A stretch of DNA of 64,000 bases from the NCBI RefSeq assembly GCF_015209725.1, contig NZ_CP063656.1, positions 2,835,001 through 2,899,000 on the forward strand, read 5' to 3'. This DNA is from Lysobacter ciconiae (GTDB lineage: Bacteria; Pseudomonadota; Gammaproteobacteria; Xanthomonadales; Xanthomonadaceae). Below, one piece after another: positions 10,401-17,109 of this stretch. A program made the translations under genes and the position numbers. The notes under the pieces were generated by a model, which worked only from the letters and a program-made list of their open reading frames with translations, was not told the DNA's origin and ran no database searches. The first letter of the stretch is position 1, and each line of letters opens with the position of its first letter.

Positions 10401-11761
10401 TCGCGCAGCGGCTTGCGGACCTGGTAGTGGTCATCGGCGACGGAGAAAAACTCGCGCAGGCGGCGGGGCGGGACGTCGCTCAGAATCGACCGTGGATAGC
10501 AGCCCCGGCGCGCCAGGGCGATCGCGCGCTCGTCGATGTCGGTGGCGAACAGCTGGAAGGCGTCGGCGATGCCGAAGCGCTGGGCCTCGTCCTGCAGCAG
10601 CATGGCCAGCGAATAGGCCTCCTCACCGGTGGCGCAGCCAGGCACCCACACGCGCAGGCGCTCGGGCCCGTCGATGCGCTGGTGCTGGCCGCCTGCGCCC
10701 TGCCCGGCGCGCTGCGGGCTTGCGGCGGCGCTGCTGCTGCCGTCGTCGACGCCGTCGTCAGCGGACGCACTGCGCGCCTGCGCCAGGCGCTCGAACATCG
10801 GCGGGATGATGTCGCGCTCCAGGGTGTCGAACGCCTCCCGGTCGCGGAAAAACCGGGTCACGCTGATCAGCATGTCGGCCAGCAGCGGCGGGGTTTCCTC
10901 CGGGTGCGCCCGCAGGTAGTCGCGGTAGCTGGGCAGGTCGGCCAGCATGCGCACCTGCAACCGCCGCTCGATGCGCCGCAGCACCGTGGCGCGCTTGTAG
11001 TGGGTGAACTCGTGGCCGCTGCGTTCGGCCAGGATGGCCAGGATCTCGCGCAGGGCGGTTTCGCTCTCCGGTCCCTCGTCGCGGGCGACTGCCAGGGATG
11101 CCTCCGGATCGCCGCTGGGCGGCACGCTGATGTTGCGGGCGTTGCGCCAGACATCCAGCAGCGCCTGCGGCAGTTCCGCCGCCGGCAGCACGAAATCCAC
11201 GCTGCCGGTGGCGATCGCGTGGCGGGGCATGTCCGGATGCTCGGCATCCTCGGGCAGCTGGGCCATCGTCACCCCGCCCATTTCCCGGATCCAGCGCAGG
11301 CCGGCCGTGCCGTCGGATCCGCCGCCGGAGAGCACGATGCCGACCGCGCGTTCGCGGTGGGTGTCGGCCAGGGTGCGCAGGAAGATGTCCACCGCCACCG
11401 GCGCCCCGCGCTGGCGCTCCTGGTCCCGGACCTCCAGGTGGCCGTCGGCCATCGCCAGGTCCGAGCGCGGCGAGATCACGTAGACGTGGTTGGCCTTCAG
11501 CGGAACCGAGCCGGTCACCTGCTCCACCGGCATCCGGGTCGCGCGCTGCAGCACCGCGCCGGCATTGCTCTGGTGGCGCGGGGACAGGTGCAGCACCACC
11601 ACGAAGGCCATGCCCGGATCGGCCGGCATCTGCTCGAAGAAGCGCTGCAGCGCGGCCAGTCCGCCTGCCGAGGCGCCCACGCCGACCACCGGGAAGGGCA
11701 GGCGCGCGTGTGCCGCGAGGTCCGCAGGCGGCGACATGGACGGTTGCGGCGAATCGGGCAT
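7460..11761 (-). CDS. CheB-CheR-PAS-histidine kinase-receiver hybrid
   Basis: A 1,433-residue signalling protein, start at ATG 11761 with GGAG upstream. Order: CheB methylesterase-like domain (about 20-200; VVGVGASAGGLAAL, SGGGSDGTAGL), CheR methyltransferase domain (about 240-510; PGCATGEEAYSLAML, ATDIDERAIALA, SCRNVLIYL), a link to a PAS-like region, a coiled coil of repeated SNEELQ/TTEELE heptads (about 730-800), two PAS domains, HisKA (SHELKHPLNLI, about 1065), HATPase (DNGRGIS, GLGIGLSVV) and a C-terminal receiver (LIVDDDPQTVDAL, VVLTDLGMPDMDG). Such CheBR hybrids act outside classical chemotaxis, often in stress responses. It is transcribed divergently from the KGG stress gene. Confidence 0.95.
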   Translation of the reverse strand: MPDSPQPSMSPPADLAAHARLPFPVVGVGASAGGLAALQRFFEQMPADPGMAFVVVLHLSPRHQSNAGAVLQRATRMPVEQVTGSVPLKANHVYVISPRSDLAMADGHLEVRDQERQRGAPVAVDIFLRTLADTHRERAVGIVLSGGGSDGTAGLRWIREMGGVTMAQLPEDAEHPDMPRHAIATGSVDFVLPAAELPQALLDVWRNARNISVPPSGDPEASLAVARDEGPESETALREILAILAERSGHEFTHYKRATVLRRIERRLQVRMLADLPSYRDYLRAHPEETPPLLADMLISVTRFFRDREAFDTLERDIIPPMFERLAQARSASADDGVDDGSSSAAASPQRAGQGAGGQHQRIDGPERLRVWVPGCATGEEAYSLAMLLQDEAQRFGIADAFQLFATDIDERAIALARRGCYPRSILSDVPPRRLREFFSVADDHYQVRKPLRERVLFTAHNMLRDPPFSRLDLISCRNVLIYLSREIQEKLLEMFHFSLRPGGMLFLGSAETPEAAGGLFEPVDNKHRIYRARPGGSLPRRIPSVPLRIPALPAAPVRAPADVPQRFAGLHQQVLEAYAPPSAIIDSTGAIVHMTQGVARYLRHAAGVPSHNLAALVEPDLRMELRMAMFQAAQTRERVTARPVRRQADGHTTLVTLTVQPFRVDAGAGVVLDGAAEAAPTATAEFMLVLFARTDADAAESSAKAAALSTDAVARQLEQALQDTRQQLQATVEESNLSAEELRASNEELQAINEELCSTTEELETSSEELQSVNEELLTVNAELKAKVEETERVNDDLKNFLAATEIATLFIDRQLRVRRYTPAAESLFSLIASDLGRDLFDIRNRLHYPGLRADMMAVMETLQTIEQEVRTDDGRWLICRILPYQTGSRHIEGVVLTLVDITPLRRAQEEIARGEEDMRLAFLQSADFAVVATDVDGYIIGWNSGAKAVFGYDDGEMKGKRIHALFVPEDVAAGKPEEEMENARLYGRASDERWHLRKDGSRIFCSGVMTPVDVNGLRGYVKIARDATLQHELRELSEEKLTRSRAAHAAAKASLAVKEEFLAVVSHELKHPLNLISVNAELIGRTMAPQLRNEPVAARALDAVCRAAHAQGRIVDDLLDLSRIRTGKLSLDLAPVDLAGAAQAAVEAMSAEAAAADIRLLAECPEDPVMVIADAARLNQILWNLLGNAVKFSSAGGRVRVRTRAEADFGRLDVIDNGRGISADALPRIFEMFGQGGARAASHQRGLGIGLSVVRQLAELHGGRVQARSEGPDKGACFSVWLPLQAPSLTEPAASTHDHPAGTGLCVLIVDDDPQTVDALAALLRLEGVDVLAASSGEQALQLAARRPPDVVLTDLGMPDMDGYQLLAKLRERPSTADVPVIAVTGFGGENDARQSGEAGFAGHIGKPIHVDDLLREMDAVVKVNRSGSSR

Positions 11762-11937
11762 CGCAGGGCTCCAGTGTTGCTCTGCGATGATGCGCCTTCG
11801 CGCTCCGGCCGTCACAGCCATCGTCTTGGCGTCCCGCAGCGCGCGCGACGCGGAAACTCCTTCCGCGCCATGCAGTTTTTGCACGCTTCGCTCGCGGGCC
11901 GCCGGCGCGGGAGCCGCGCGGCTGCTGCCATCGACGG

Positions 11938-11953
11938 TTGGCACGCAGCTTGC
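11938..11953 (+). promoter_or_regulatory. Sigma-54 (RpoN) promoter upstream of KGG stress protein
   Basis: The sequence TTGGCACGCAGCTTGC matches the -24/-12 consensus TGGCACG-N4-TTGC at every defined position, with GG (11940-11941) and GC (11952-11953) 10 nt apart. The expected transcript would start near 11965, about 48 nt before the ATG at 12013. Confidence 0.8.
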
Positions 11954-12012
11954 GCTTCCTTCCTGTGTGGGCAGTGGCGTCCACGCACAGCCAAGTGGAA
12001 AGGAGCACTCAA

Positions 12013-12387
12013 ATGCCGAGCAAGAGCAGCGACAACCAGAACCAGAGCAGGAGTGGTGGCAACGACACCAGCAACCGCGGCTTCGCTTCCATGGATCCGG
12101 ACAAGCAGCGCGAGATTGCCAGCGAAGGCGGACGTGCCGCCCATCAGAGCGGTCACGCCCACGAATTCGACAGCGAGGAAGCGCGCGAAGCCGGCCGCAA
12201 GGGTGGGCAGGCCAGCCACTCCGGCGGCGGCAGCAGCCGCAGCACCAGCGGCAGCAGCGGCAGCCAGAGCGGCAACGGCAACCAGGGAGGCCGTAACCAG
12301 AGCAGCGAGCACATGGCCGATATCGGCCGAAAGGGCGGTGAACACAGCCACGGAGGTGGCGGTGGCGGCAGCAGCCGCAATCGTTAA
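12013..12387 (+). CDS. KGG-repeat general stress protein
   Basis: A 124-residue, very hydrophilic protein rich in Gly, Ser, Asn and Gln. It starts at ATG 12013 with a strong AAAGGAG nine bases upstream. The KGG/con-10 motif occurs three times: GFASMDPDKQREIASEGG, EEAREAGRKGGQAS and HMADIGRKGG. Proteins of this type are small, probably disordered, and induced in stationary phase, desiccation or osmotic stress; biochemical activity is unknown. A sigma-54 promoter precedes it, and it is followed by a strong hairpin. Confidence 0.88.
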   Translation: MPSKSSDNQNQSRSGGNDTSNRGFASMDPDKQREIASEGGRAAHQSGHAHEFDSEEAREAGRKGGQASHSGGGSSRSTSGSSGSQSGNGNQGGRNQSSEHMADIGRKGGEHSHGGGGGGSSRNR

Positions 12388-12395
12388 CAGGACCG

Positions 12396-12423
12396 GCCGG
12401 CCTCCGACGGAGCGGAGGCCGGC
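12396..12423 (+). terminator. Strong hairpin after KGG gene
   Basis: Perfect 11-bp inverted repeat: GCCGGCCTCCG (12396-12406), a 6-nt loop, and CGGAGGCCGGC (12413-12423). There is no clear T-tract, so it may be a terminator of weak intrinsic type or an mRNA-stabilising stem. Confidence 0.55.
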
Positions 12424-12502
12424 ATCACTGCACGAGCATCCGGGCGACTGTGCCGGTGCGTCCGTCGTTCCATTGCGGGCCCCACCGCGAGAGGAGGGGA
12501 AG

Positions 12503-12715
12503 ATGTTCATTCACAGCCAGGGCGAACAGGGGCTGGCACGCATCCTGGGCGCGGAAGCGAAGGTGTTTTTCGGGGATGTGCCGTGGTCCCACGTGGCCTC
12601 GATCCTGGAGGCGAACTGGGAGCGCAGCCACACCGAGATCGCCTGGGCGGACGTGGCCTCGCTGGTCTACAAAGCCTGGCGCTCGGCGTCCTCCTCGAGC
12701 ACGACCATCCAATAG
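12503..12715 (+). CDS. Hypothetical 70-residue protein with internal repeat
   Basis: Starts at ATG 12503 with GAGGAGGGGA just upstream, a strong ribosome binding site. No signal peptide or membrane segment. Two adjacent units share the pattern xWxxVASxxxxxW (VPWSHVASILEANWERS and IAWADVASLVYKAWRSA), indicating a tandem duplication of a roughly 20-residue helix. I do not recognise the family. Its position just after the KGG stress gene suggests a stress context, but a separate hairpin lies between them. Confidence 0.7.
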   Translation: MFIHSQGEQGLARILGAEAKVFFGDVPWSHVASILEANWERSHTEIAWADVASLVYKAWRSASSSSTTIQ

Positions 12716-12769
12716 ATAGCGCGTCAGAAGGCGCCTATGCGCACGTGCAAACGCGACGCTCAGCGCACC

Positions 12770-14224
12770 TCAGCGCTGCGCCGGGGGAAACCACCAGGGG
12801 TCATCGACACCCGCATTCACCAGCACCGCCTGCGAGCGCACGAAGCGCCGGATAGAGGCGCTGCCCATGCGTGAGCCGCCCAGCCCGGACTGCTTGAAAC
12901 TCTGCTTCTCGGCCGTGTGGATCATGCCGGTCAGGCAGGCGTCGTTGATGCTGACGCCGCCGGCGTGCAGGCGCGCGCCCACGCGCACGGCGTGCTCGGT
13001 ATCGCCGCTGAAGACCGCCGCGGACAGGCCGAATATCGAATCGTTGGCGCGCGCGATCGCTTCCTCCTCGTTGGCCACGACCATGACCGGCAGGATCGTG
13101 GCGAAACTCTCCTCGCTGGCGATGGCCATGCTTTCATCCACATCGACGAGCACGGTCGGCGGGCACCAGGTCCCACCGTGTTCGACCAGTTCGCCGCCGG
13201 CCAGGGCGCGCGCGCCGCGGGCCTTCGCATCGGCCAGCTGCTCACGGACGATGGCGATCTGCGCATCGGAAATGATCGGTCCGATCTGGCCTTCGCGCGG
13301 GTCGGGATGGGTCAGTTTCAGCGCGTTTGCCTGCTCGACCAGCGCGGCAATGAACGGCTCGGCGATCTTGGCGTCGACGTAGACACGCTCGATCGACATG
13401 CAGCTCTGGCCGCCGTTGACGAAGCCGCCCCACGCAATGGCGCGCGCGCTGCGGACCGGATCGGCGTCGGCCAGCACGAGCGCGGGATCCTTGCCGCCGA
13501 GCTCGAGCGAGCAGGGAATGAAGCGCGCCGCGCAGGCCTCGCCGACACGGCGACCGGTGCGCACGCTGCCGGTAAAGCAGATGGTGTCTACCGCGCCGAT
13601 CACCGCCTCGCCGGTGCGCCCGTCGCCGGTGACGACGGCGAACACCGGCTGCAGCGCCGGCACCTGCGCCATCACCTGATCGAGCACGCTGGCGAAGCGC
13701 GAGGTCACCTCGCTGGGCTTGCACAGCACCGCGCAACCCGCGGCGAGCGCGGGTATGGCATCGATCAGGCTCAGCAGCAGCGGGAAGTTCCACGGACTGA
13801 TCACGCCAACCAGTGGGTAGGGCACGAGGTTCTGCCGGCTGTGCAGGAAGCCGATGCTGCTGGTCGCCGGCTCGGGTGCCTGCAGCAACGCGGGCGCGTC
13901 GGCGGCCCAGCGGCGCAGCGCGCCCACGGTGCTGTCGACCTCGATCAGCGACTCGTTCCAGCGTCCGGTGTCGCGCAGCAACGCCTCGGCCATCGGCTCG
14001 CGATGGCGCTCCAGCGCATCGGCCAGGGCGAGCAGCGCCTGGCAGCGCTCGCCGACATCGCGCGCGGCCCAGTCGCTCTGCGCCGCGCGCAGGCCCTGGG
14101 CGATCCGGTCGACTTCGGCCTTGGGCACGACGACCAGCTGCCCGTCGCACTGGCCGGTGCTGGGGTCGCGCGTGGGAATGGTCTGCACCTCGGTGGCGGC
14201 GGCAGCGGAGGCGGAATCAGTCAT
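12770..14224 (-). CDS. NAD(P)-dependent aldehyde dehydrogenase
   Basis: A 484-residue ALDH-superfamily enzyme oxidising an aldehyde to the acid. Visible motifs: FTGSVRTGRRVG (cofactor-binding turn), the general-base Glu in LELGGKDPALV, and the catalytic Cys in NGGQSCMSIERVYV. Start at ATG 14224 overlaps the end of the nitrilase-like gene by 8 bp, so the two are co-translated in one operon with the enoyl-CoA hydratase. The aldehyde is unknown; the setting suggests a step in the surrounding catabolic pathway. Confidence 0.93.
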   Translation of the reverse strand: MTDSASAAAATEVQTIPTRDPSTGQCDGQLVVVPKAEVDRIAQGLRAAQSDWAARDVGERCQALLALADALERHREPMAEALLRDTGRWNESLIEVDSTVGALRRWAADAPALLQAPEPATSSIGFLHSRQNLVPYPLVGVISPWNFPLLLSLIDAIPALAAGCAVLCKPSEVTSRFASVLDQVMAQVPALQPVFAVVTGDGRTGEAVIGAVDTICFTGSVRTGRRVGEACAARFIPCSLELGGKDPALVLADADPVRSARAIAWGGFVNGGQSCMSIERVYVDAKIAEPFIAALVEQANALKLTHPDPREGQIGPIISDAQIAIVREQLADAKARGARALAGGELVEHGGTWCPPTVLVDVDESMAIASEESFATILPVMVVANEEEAIARANDSIFGLSAAVFSGDTEHAVRVGARLHAGGVSINDACLTGMIHTAEKQSFKQSGLGGSRMGSASIRRFVRSQAVLVNAGVDDPWWFPPAQR

Positions 14225-15260
14225 TGCCAAGTATTCCTGCAGTCTTGAGTGCGTCGATGGTGGCGCGCTGACGCTGGCCTAACTCGGCGCGCTCGGGAAT
14301 GCGCAGCTCGCCGCCGGGCATCAGCGCGTTGGGCTGCATCGGCGCGGACGCCAGGCCCTGCGCGATCGCGTCCTGCGGCAGGCGCGAGAGGATGTGCCCC
14401 ATCCCCGGGCGCTCGCGACGACGGCGCAGCGCGGCGATGTCGATCTCGGCAAAGGCAACCATCGACTCGCCGTCGCCGGCTTCCACCAGCACCCTGCCCT
14501 GGTCGTCGACGATCTTGGACATGCCGTCGGTGCTCTGCGCCGGGATGTCCACATCGACGATGCCGGCGGTGTTGGCCGAGACCACGTAGGCCATGTTCTC
14601 GAACGCGCGGGCGCGCTTGGCGATGTCCTTGGGGGTCAGCGCCGGGCTGCCCACTTCACTGGTCGAGTGCAGCAATACCTCGGCGCCGCGCAGGGCGAGC
14701 GAGCGGGCAATCTCCGGATACAGGATCTCCTCGGAGGCCACGCAGGCCAGCCGGCCCAGCGGGGTGTGCGCGACCGGGAACACGCCCTCGATACCGTAGA
14801 TGTCCAGGTACCTGTCCCAGACGTCGTACGGCGTGGGCGCGAACAGCGACACCATGCGCCGGTAGCGCAGCACGGTGTTGCCGGCGTCGTCGAACAGCAC
14901 GCTGGCCTGGAAATACAGGCCGGGGAAATTGGGGTCGGTCTCGTAGGCGTTGCTGGCCAGGTAGACCCTGTTGTCCTGGGCGACCTTGGCCAGCGCGTCG
15001 TACTCGGGGCCGTCCATGGCGAAGGCGGCCTTGTCCGCCCAGCCCGGGATGGTGTCGCCCAGCGGGTAGCCGGTGGCGAAGTATTCGGGCAGCACGACCA
15101 GACGCAGGTCCTGGCCGATGAAGGCCTTGCTGCCGCGCACCTGGCGATCGATGCGGGCGATGTTGTCGGCGATCTTGCTGCGCGCGGCGGCCACGTCGGG
15201 GGCGGCGTTGACGGCGCGGCAGGTCGTCTGCAGCGCCAGGGCGCGGTAAACCTCGGTCAT
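14217..15260 (-). CDS. Nitrilase-superfamily (C-N hydrolase) protein with altered catalytic residues
   Basis: A 347-residue member of the carbon-nitrogen hydrolase superfamily starting at ATG 15260. The Glu of the Glu-Lys-Cys triad is in VVLPEYFATGYP. At the Lys position the sequence reads RYRRMVSLF (usual YRK), and at the nucleophile position it reads VASEEILYPEIAR, where ungapped alignment to the usual CxDxxFPE puts Ser in place of Cys; a Cys lies three residues earlier (LAC). So the enzyme may use a shifted residue, belong to an uncommon subfamily, or be inactive. It is the middle gene of the operon enoyl-CoA hydratase, nitrilase-like, ALDH. Confidence 0.82.
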   Translation of the reverse strand: MTEVYRALALQTTCRAVNAAPDVAAARSKIADNIARIDRQVRGSKAFIGQDLRLVVLPEYFATGYPLGDTIPGWADKAAFAMDGPEYDALAKVAQDNRVYLASNAYETDPNFPGLYFQASVLFDDAGNTVLRYRRMVSLFAPTPYDVWDRYLDIYGIEGVFPVAHTPLGRLACVASEEILYPEIARSLALRGAEVLLHSTSEVGSPALTPKDIAKRARAFENMAYVVSANTAGIVDVDIPAQSTDGMSKIVDDQGRVLVEAGDGESMVAFAEIDIAALRRRRERPGMGHILSRLPQDAIAQGLASAPMQPNALMPGGELRIPERAELGQRQRATIDALKTAGILGND

Positions 15261-15288
15261 GTATTCGGTCCTGTGGATGCGATGGGGC

Positions 15289-16068
15289 TCACTGGAAGTC
15301 GGGTTGGCGCTTGGCCAGGAACGCGGCCGCGCCCTCGGCGAAATCGGCGCTGGCGAAGGCGTCGTTGAATGCGGCGGTGGCGGCGGCGTGGCCGGCCTCG
15401 GCGTCGCCGCCCAGGTACGCGAGCACCTGCTTGATGCCGGCGCGTGCGCTCGCCGAGCCGGAGGCCAGCTCCGCCAGCAGCGTGGCCAGCGCGGCATCCA
15501 CGCCGTCATCGCCGGCGATACGGTTCAGCAGGCCCCACTCCAGGGCGGTGGCGGCAAACAGCAGGCGTCCGGTCAGCAGCATCTCGCGCGCCCGTGCCAG
15601 GCCCACGGTATTGACCAGCCGGCGGCTGTCCTCGGGGCTGTAGACCAGGCCGAGCTTGGCCGGGGAAAGTCCGAAGCGGCTGCGGGTGCTGCCGAGGCGG
15701 AAATCGCAGGCCAGTGCCAGCCCCAGCCCACCGCCAACGCAGACACCGTCGATCACGGCAATGGTGGTCAAGGGCGAGCGCTGCAGGGCGAGCTGGGTGC
15801 GCTGGACCTGGGCGTTGCTGGCGGCGAAACCGGAGGGCGTGGCCAGCAGTTCGGCCAGCTCATCGATATCGGCCCCCGCACTGAACGCGCCCGGCGCACC
15901 TTCCAGCACCAGGACCCGGGCGTCGCTCGCATGGATCTCGGCGAGGCAGCGCTCGATGGCCGCCCAATGTACGCTTGCCAAGGCATTGCGCTTCGCGGGG
16001 CGGTCGATCCGCAGGCGGGCGACCTTGTCGTCCAGCTGCCAACCGACCACGTCATTGCTCGCTTGCAT
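15289..16068 (-). CDS. Enoyl-CoA hydratase/isomerase family protein
   Basis: A 259-residue crotonase-fold protein; I chose the ATG at 16068 (MQASNDVVGWQ), as the longer frame adds only seven residues. Oxyanion-hole motifs are present: GAFSAGADIDEL (residues about 60-70) and CVGGGLGLALACDFR (about 105-120). It has the first catalytic-Glu region altered (SPAKLGLVYSPEDSRRL), so hydratase versus isomerase or hydrolase activity is not certain. First gene of the minus-strand operon and divergent from a GntR regulator, with an operator-like site in between. Confidence 0.9.
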   Translation of the reverse strand: MQASNDVVGWQLDDKVARLRIDRPAKRNALASVHWAAIERCLAEIHASDARVLVLEGAPGAFSAGADIDELAELLATPSGFAASNAQVQRTQLALQRSPLTTIAVIDGVCVGGGLGLALACDFRLGSTRSRFGLSPAKLGLVYSPEDSRRLVNTVGLARAREMLLTGRLLFAATALEWGLLNRIAGDDGVDAALATLLAELASGSASARAGIKQVLAYLGGDAEAGHAAATAAFNDAFASADFAEGAAAFLAKRQPDFQ

Positions 16069-16097
16069 ACCGTTCCTTTTGCAGCGCACTTATGATC

Positions 16098-16117
16098 TAT
16101 AGTTATAGCATTAAGGC
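16098..16117. promoter_or_regulatory. Shared AT-rich operator-like site, copy A
   Basis: TATAGTTATAGCATTAAGGC, in the divergent promoter between the enoyl-CoA hydratase operon and the GntR gene. The left part contains the inverted repeat CTATA-N2-TATAG (from 16097). Closely related sites occur at 17051 and 19286, so it is a likely operator of the adjacent GntR/UtrA regulator. Confidence 0.6.
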
Positions 16118-16134
16118 AAGGATGGAAGCGCGCG

Positions 16135-16926
16135 ATGACCGGTCAGATAGTTCACTCGTTGCAGTCCCCCGATCTCAGGCAACTGCTGCGCCCTGACCTG
16201 CCGCTGCCGCTGTACCACCAGATCTTCAACATCCTGCGTGAGCGCGTGCTGGCCGGCGACCCGCCCCATGGAGCGCAGCTGCCGACCGAATTCGGCCTTG
16301 CCGAGACCTTTGGCGTCTCGCGCATCACGGCCAAGCGTGCGCTGGACGAATTGGCCAACGCCGGACTGGTGGAGCGCCAGCGCGGTCGCGGCACCCACGT
16401 CATCCATCGCGCCAGTCCCAAGCCCGTACGCGGGCCGCTGATCGGCCTGCTGGAGAACCTGCATATCCTGGGCGAGGAAACCCAGGCGACGGTGGTCGAG
16501 TTCGGCCGTGTCGCCCCGCCGCCGCGGGTGCGGGAGCTGTTCGGGATTGAGCCTGGCGAGCCGCTGGCGCGCGCGGTGCGGGTGCGCAGCCGGGCCGGCA
16601 CGCCCTTCGGTCACTACACCAGCTGGACGCTCACCGGCCACGGCGAATTCAACGAGCACAACCTGGCGACGACCTCGCGACTGAAGCTGTTCGAACGCAT
16701 CGGCATCCGGATCAGGCAGGTGCAGCAGACCCTGTCGGCAGTCAACGCCGACGCGGTGGTCGCGATGCATCTGGGCATGGATCCTGGCAGCGCCCTGCTG
16801 GCGCTGGAGCGCCACTCCTTTGACGAGTCCGGCCGTCTGGTCGACCTGCTCAGCATCCTCTATCGCCCCGATCAGTTCAGCTACCAGATGACGCTGGACC
16901 TGGATGAGCCGTCCGGCGCGCGCTGA
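16135..16926 (+). CDS. GntR/HutC-family (UtrA) transcriptional regulator 1
   Basis: A 263-residue regulator. N-terminal winged helix at about residues 20-85 (LPLYHQIFNILRERVLAG, then the recognition region AETFGVSRITAKRALDELA), followed by a UtrA ligand-binding domain to the C-terminus (about 100-250). UtrA domains bind small effectors such as organic acids or sugars. It is divergent from the enoyl-CoA hydratase operon and lies upstream of the TonB receptor. The shared AT-rich site is in its own promoter, fitting autoregulation plus control of the flanking operons. Confidence 0.92.
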   Translation: MTGQIVHSLQSPDLRQLLRPDLPLPLYHQIFNILRERVLAGDPPHGAQLPTEFGLAETFGVSRITAKRALDELANAGLVERQRGRGTHVIHRASPKPVRGPLIGLLENLHILGEETQATVVEFGRVAPPPRVRELFGIEPGEPLARAVRVRSRAGTPFGHYTSWTLTGHGEFNEHNLATTSRLKLFERIGIRIRQVQQTLSAVNADAVVAMHLGMDPGSALLALERHSFDESGRLVDLLSILYRPDQFSYQMTLDLDEPSGAR

Positions 16927-17020
16927 CAAGCGATCCGCCCGCCCACAGACTTTCCTTTTCCCGGCGAAACGCTGTGCCGATCCGGCGCCCGCGCAACGCT
17001 GGCGGGACGGCCGTTGCAAA

Positions 17021-17032
17021 TTGTCCGGACAT
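17021..17032. promoter_or_regulatory. TTGTCCGGACAT operator-like site, copy 1
   Basis: Contains the perfect palindrome TGTCCGGACA. It lies about 80 bp upstream of the TonB receptor start and 19 bp before AT-rich site B, so this promoter carries both site types. The same 12-mer occurs at 29386 and 51962. Confidence 0.65.
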
Positions 17033-17050
17033 TCATTGACCCGCTGCGCC

Positions 17051-17070
17051 TATTGATATATCGATAGGTC
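17051..17070. promoter_or_regulatory. Shared AT-rich operator-like site, copy B
   Basis: TATTGATATATCGATAGGTC. Matches copy C (19286) at 14 of 20 positions including TAT-GATATA-C and TAGG-C. Located about 40 bp upstream of the TonB receptor start. Confidence 0.55.
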
Positions 17071-17109
17071 CAATCGAGCGGTTCAACGTCAATGAGTGTG
17101 GAGGTGGTG

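Noticed and set aside
7526..12715. Very long plus-strand ORF antisense to the CheBR hybrid kinase
   Set aside because: A shadow frame produced by high GC and codon bias; only its last 70 codons (12503-12715), with a strong ribosome site, look real.
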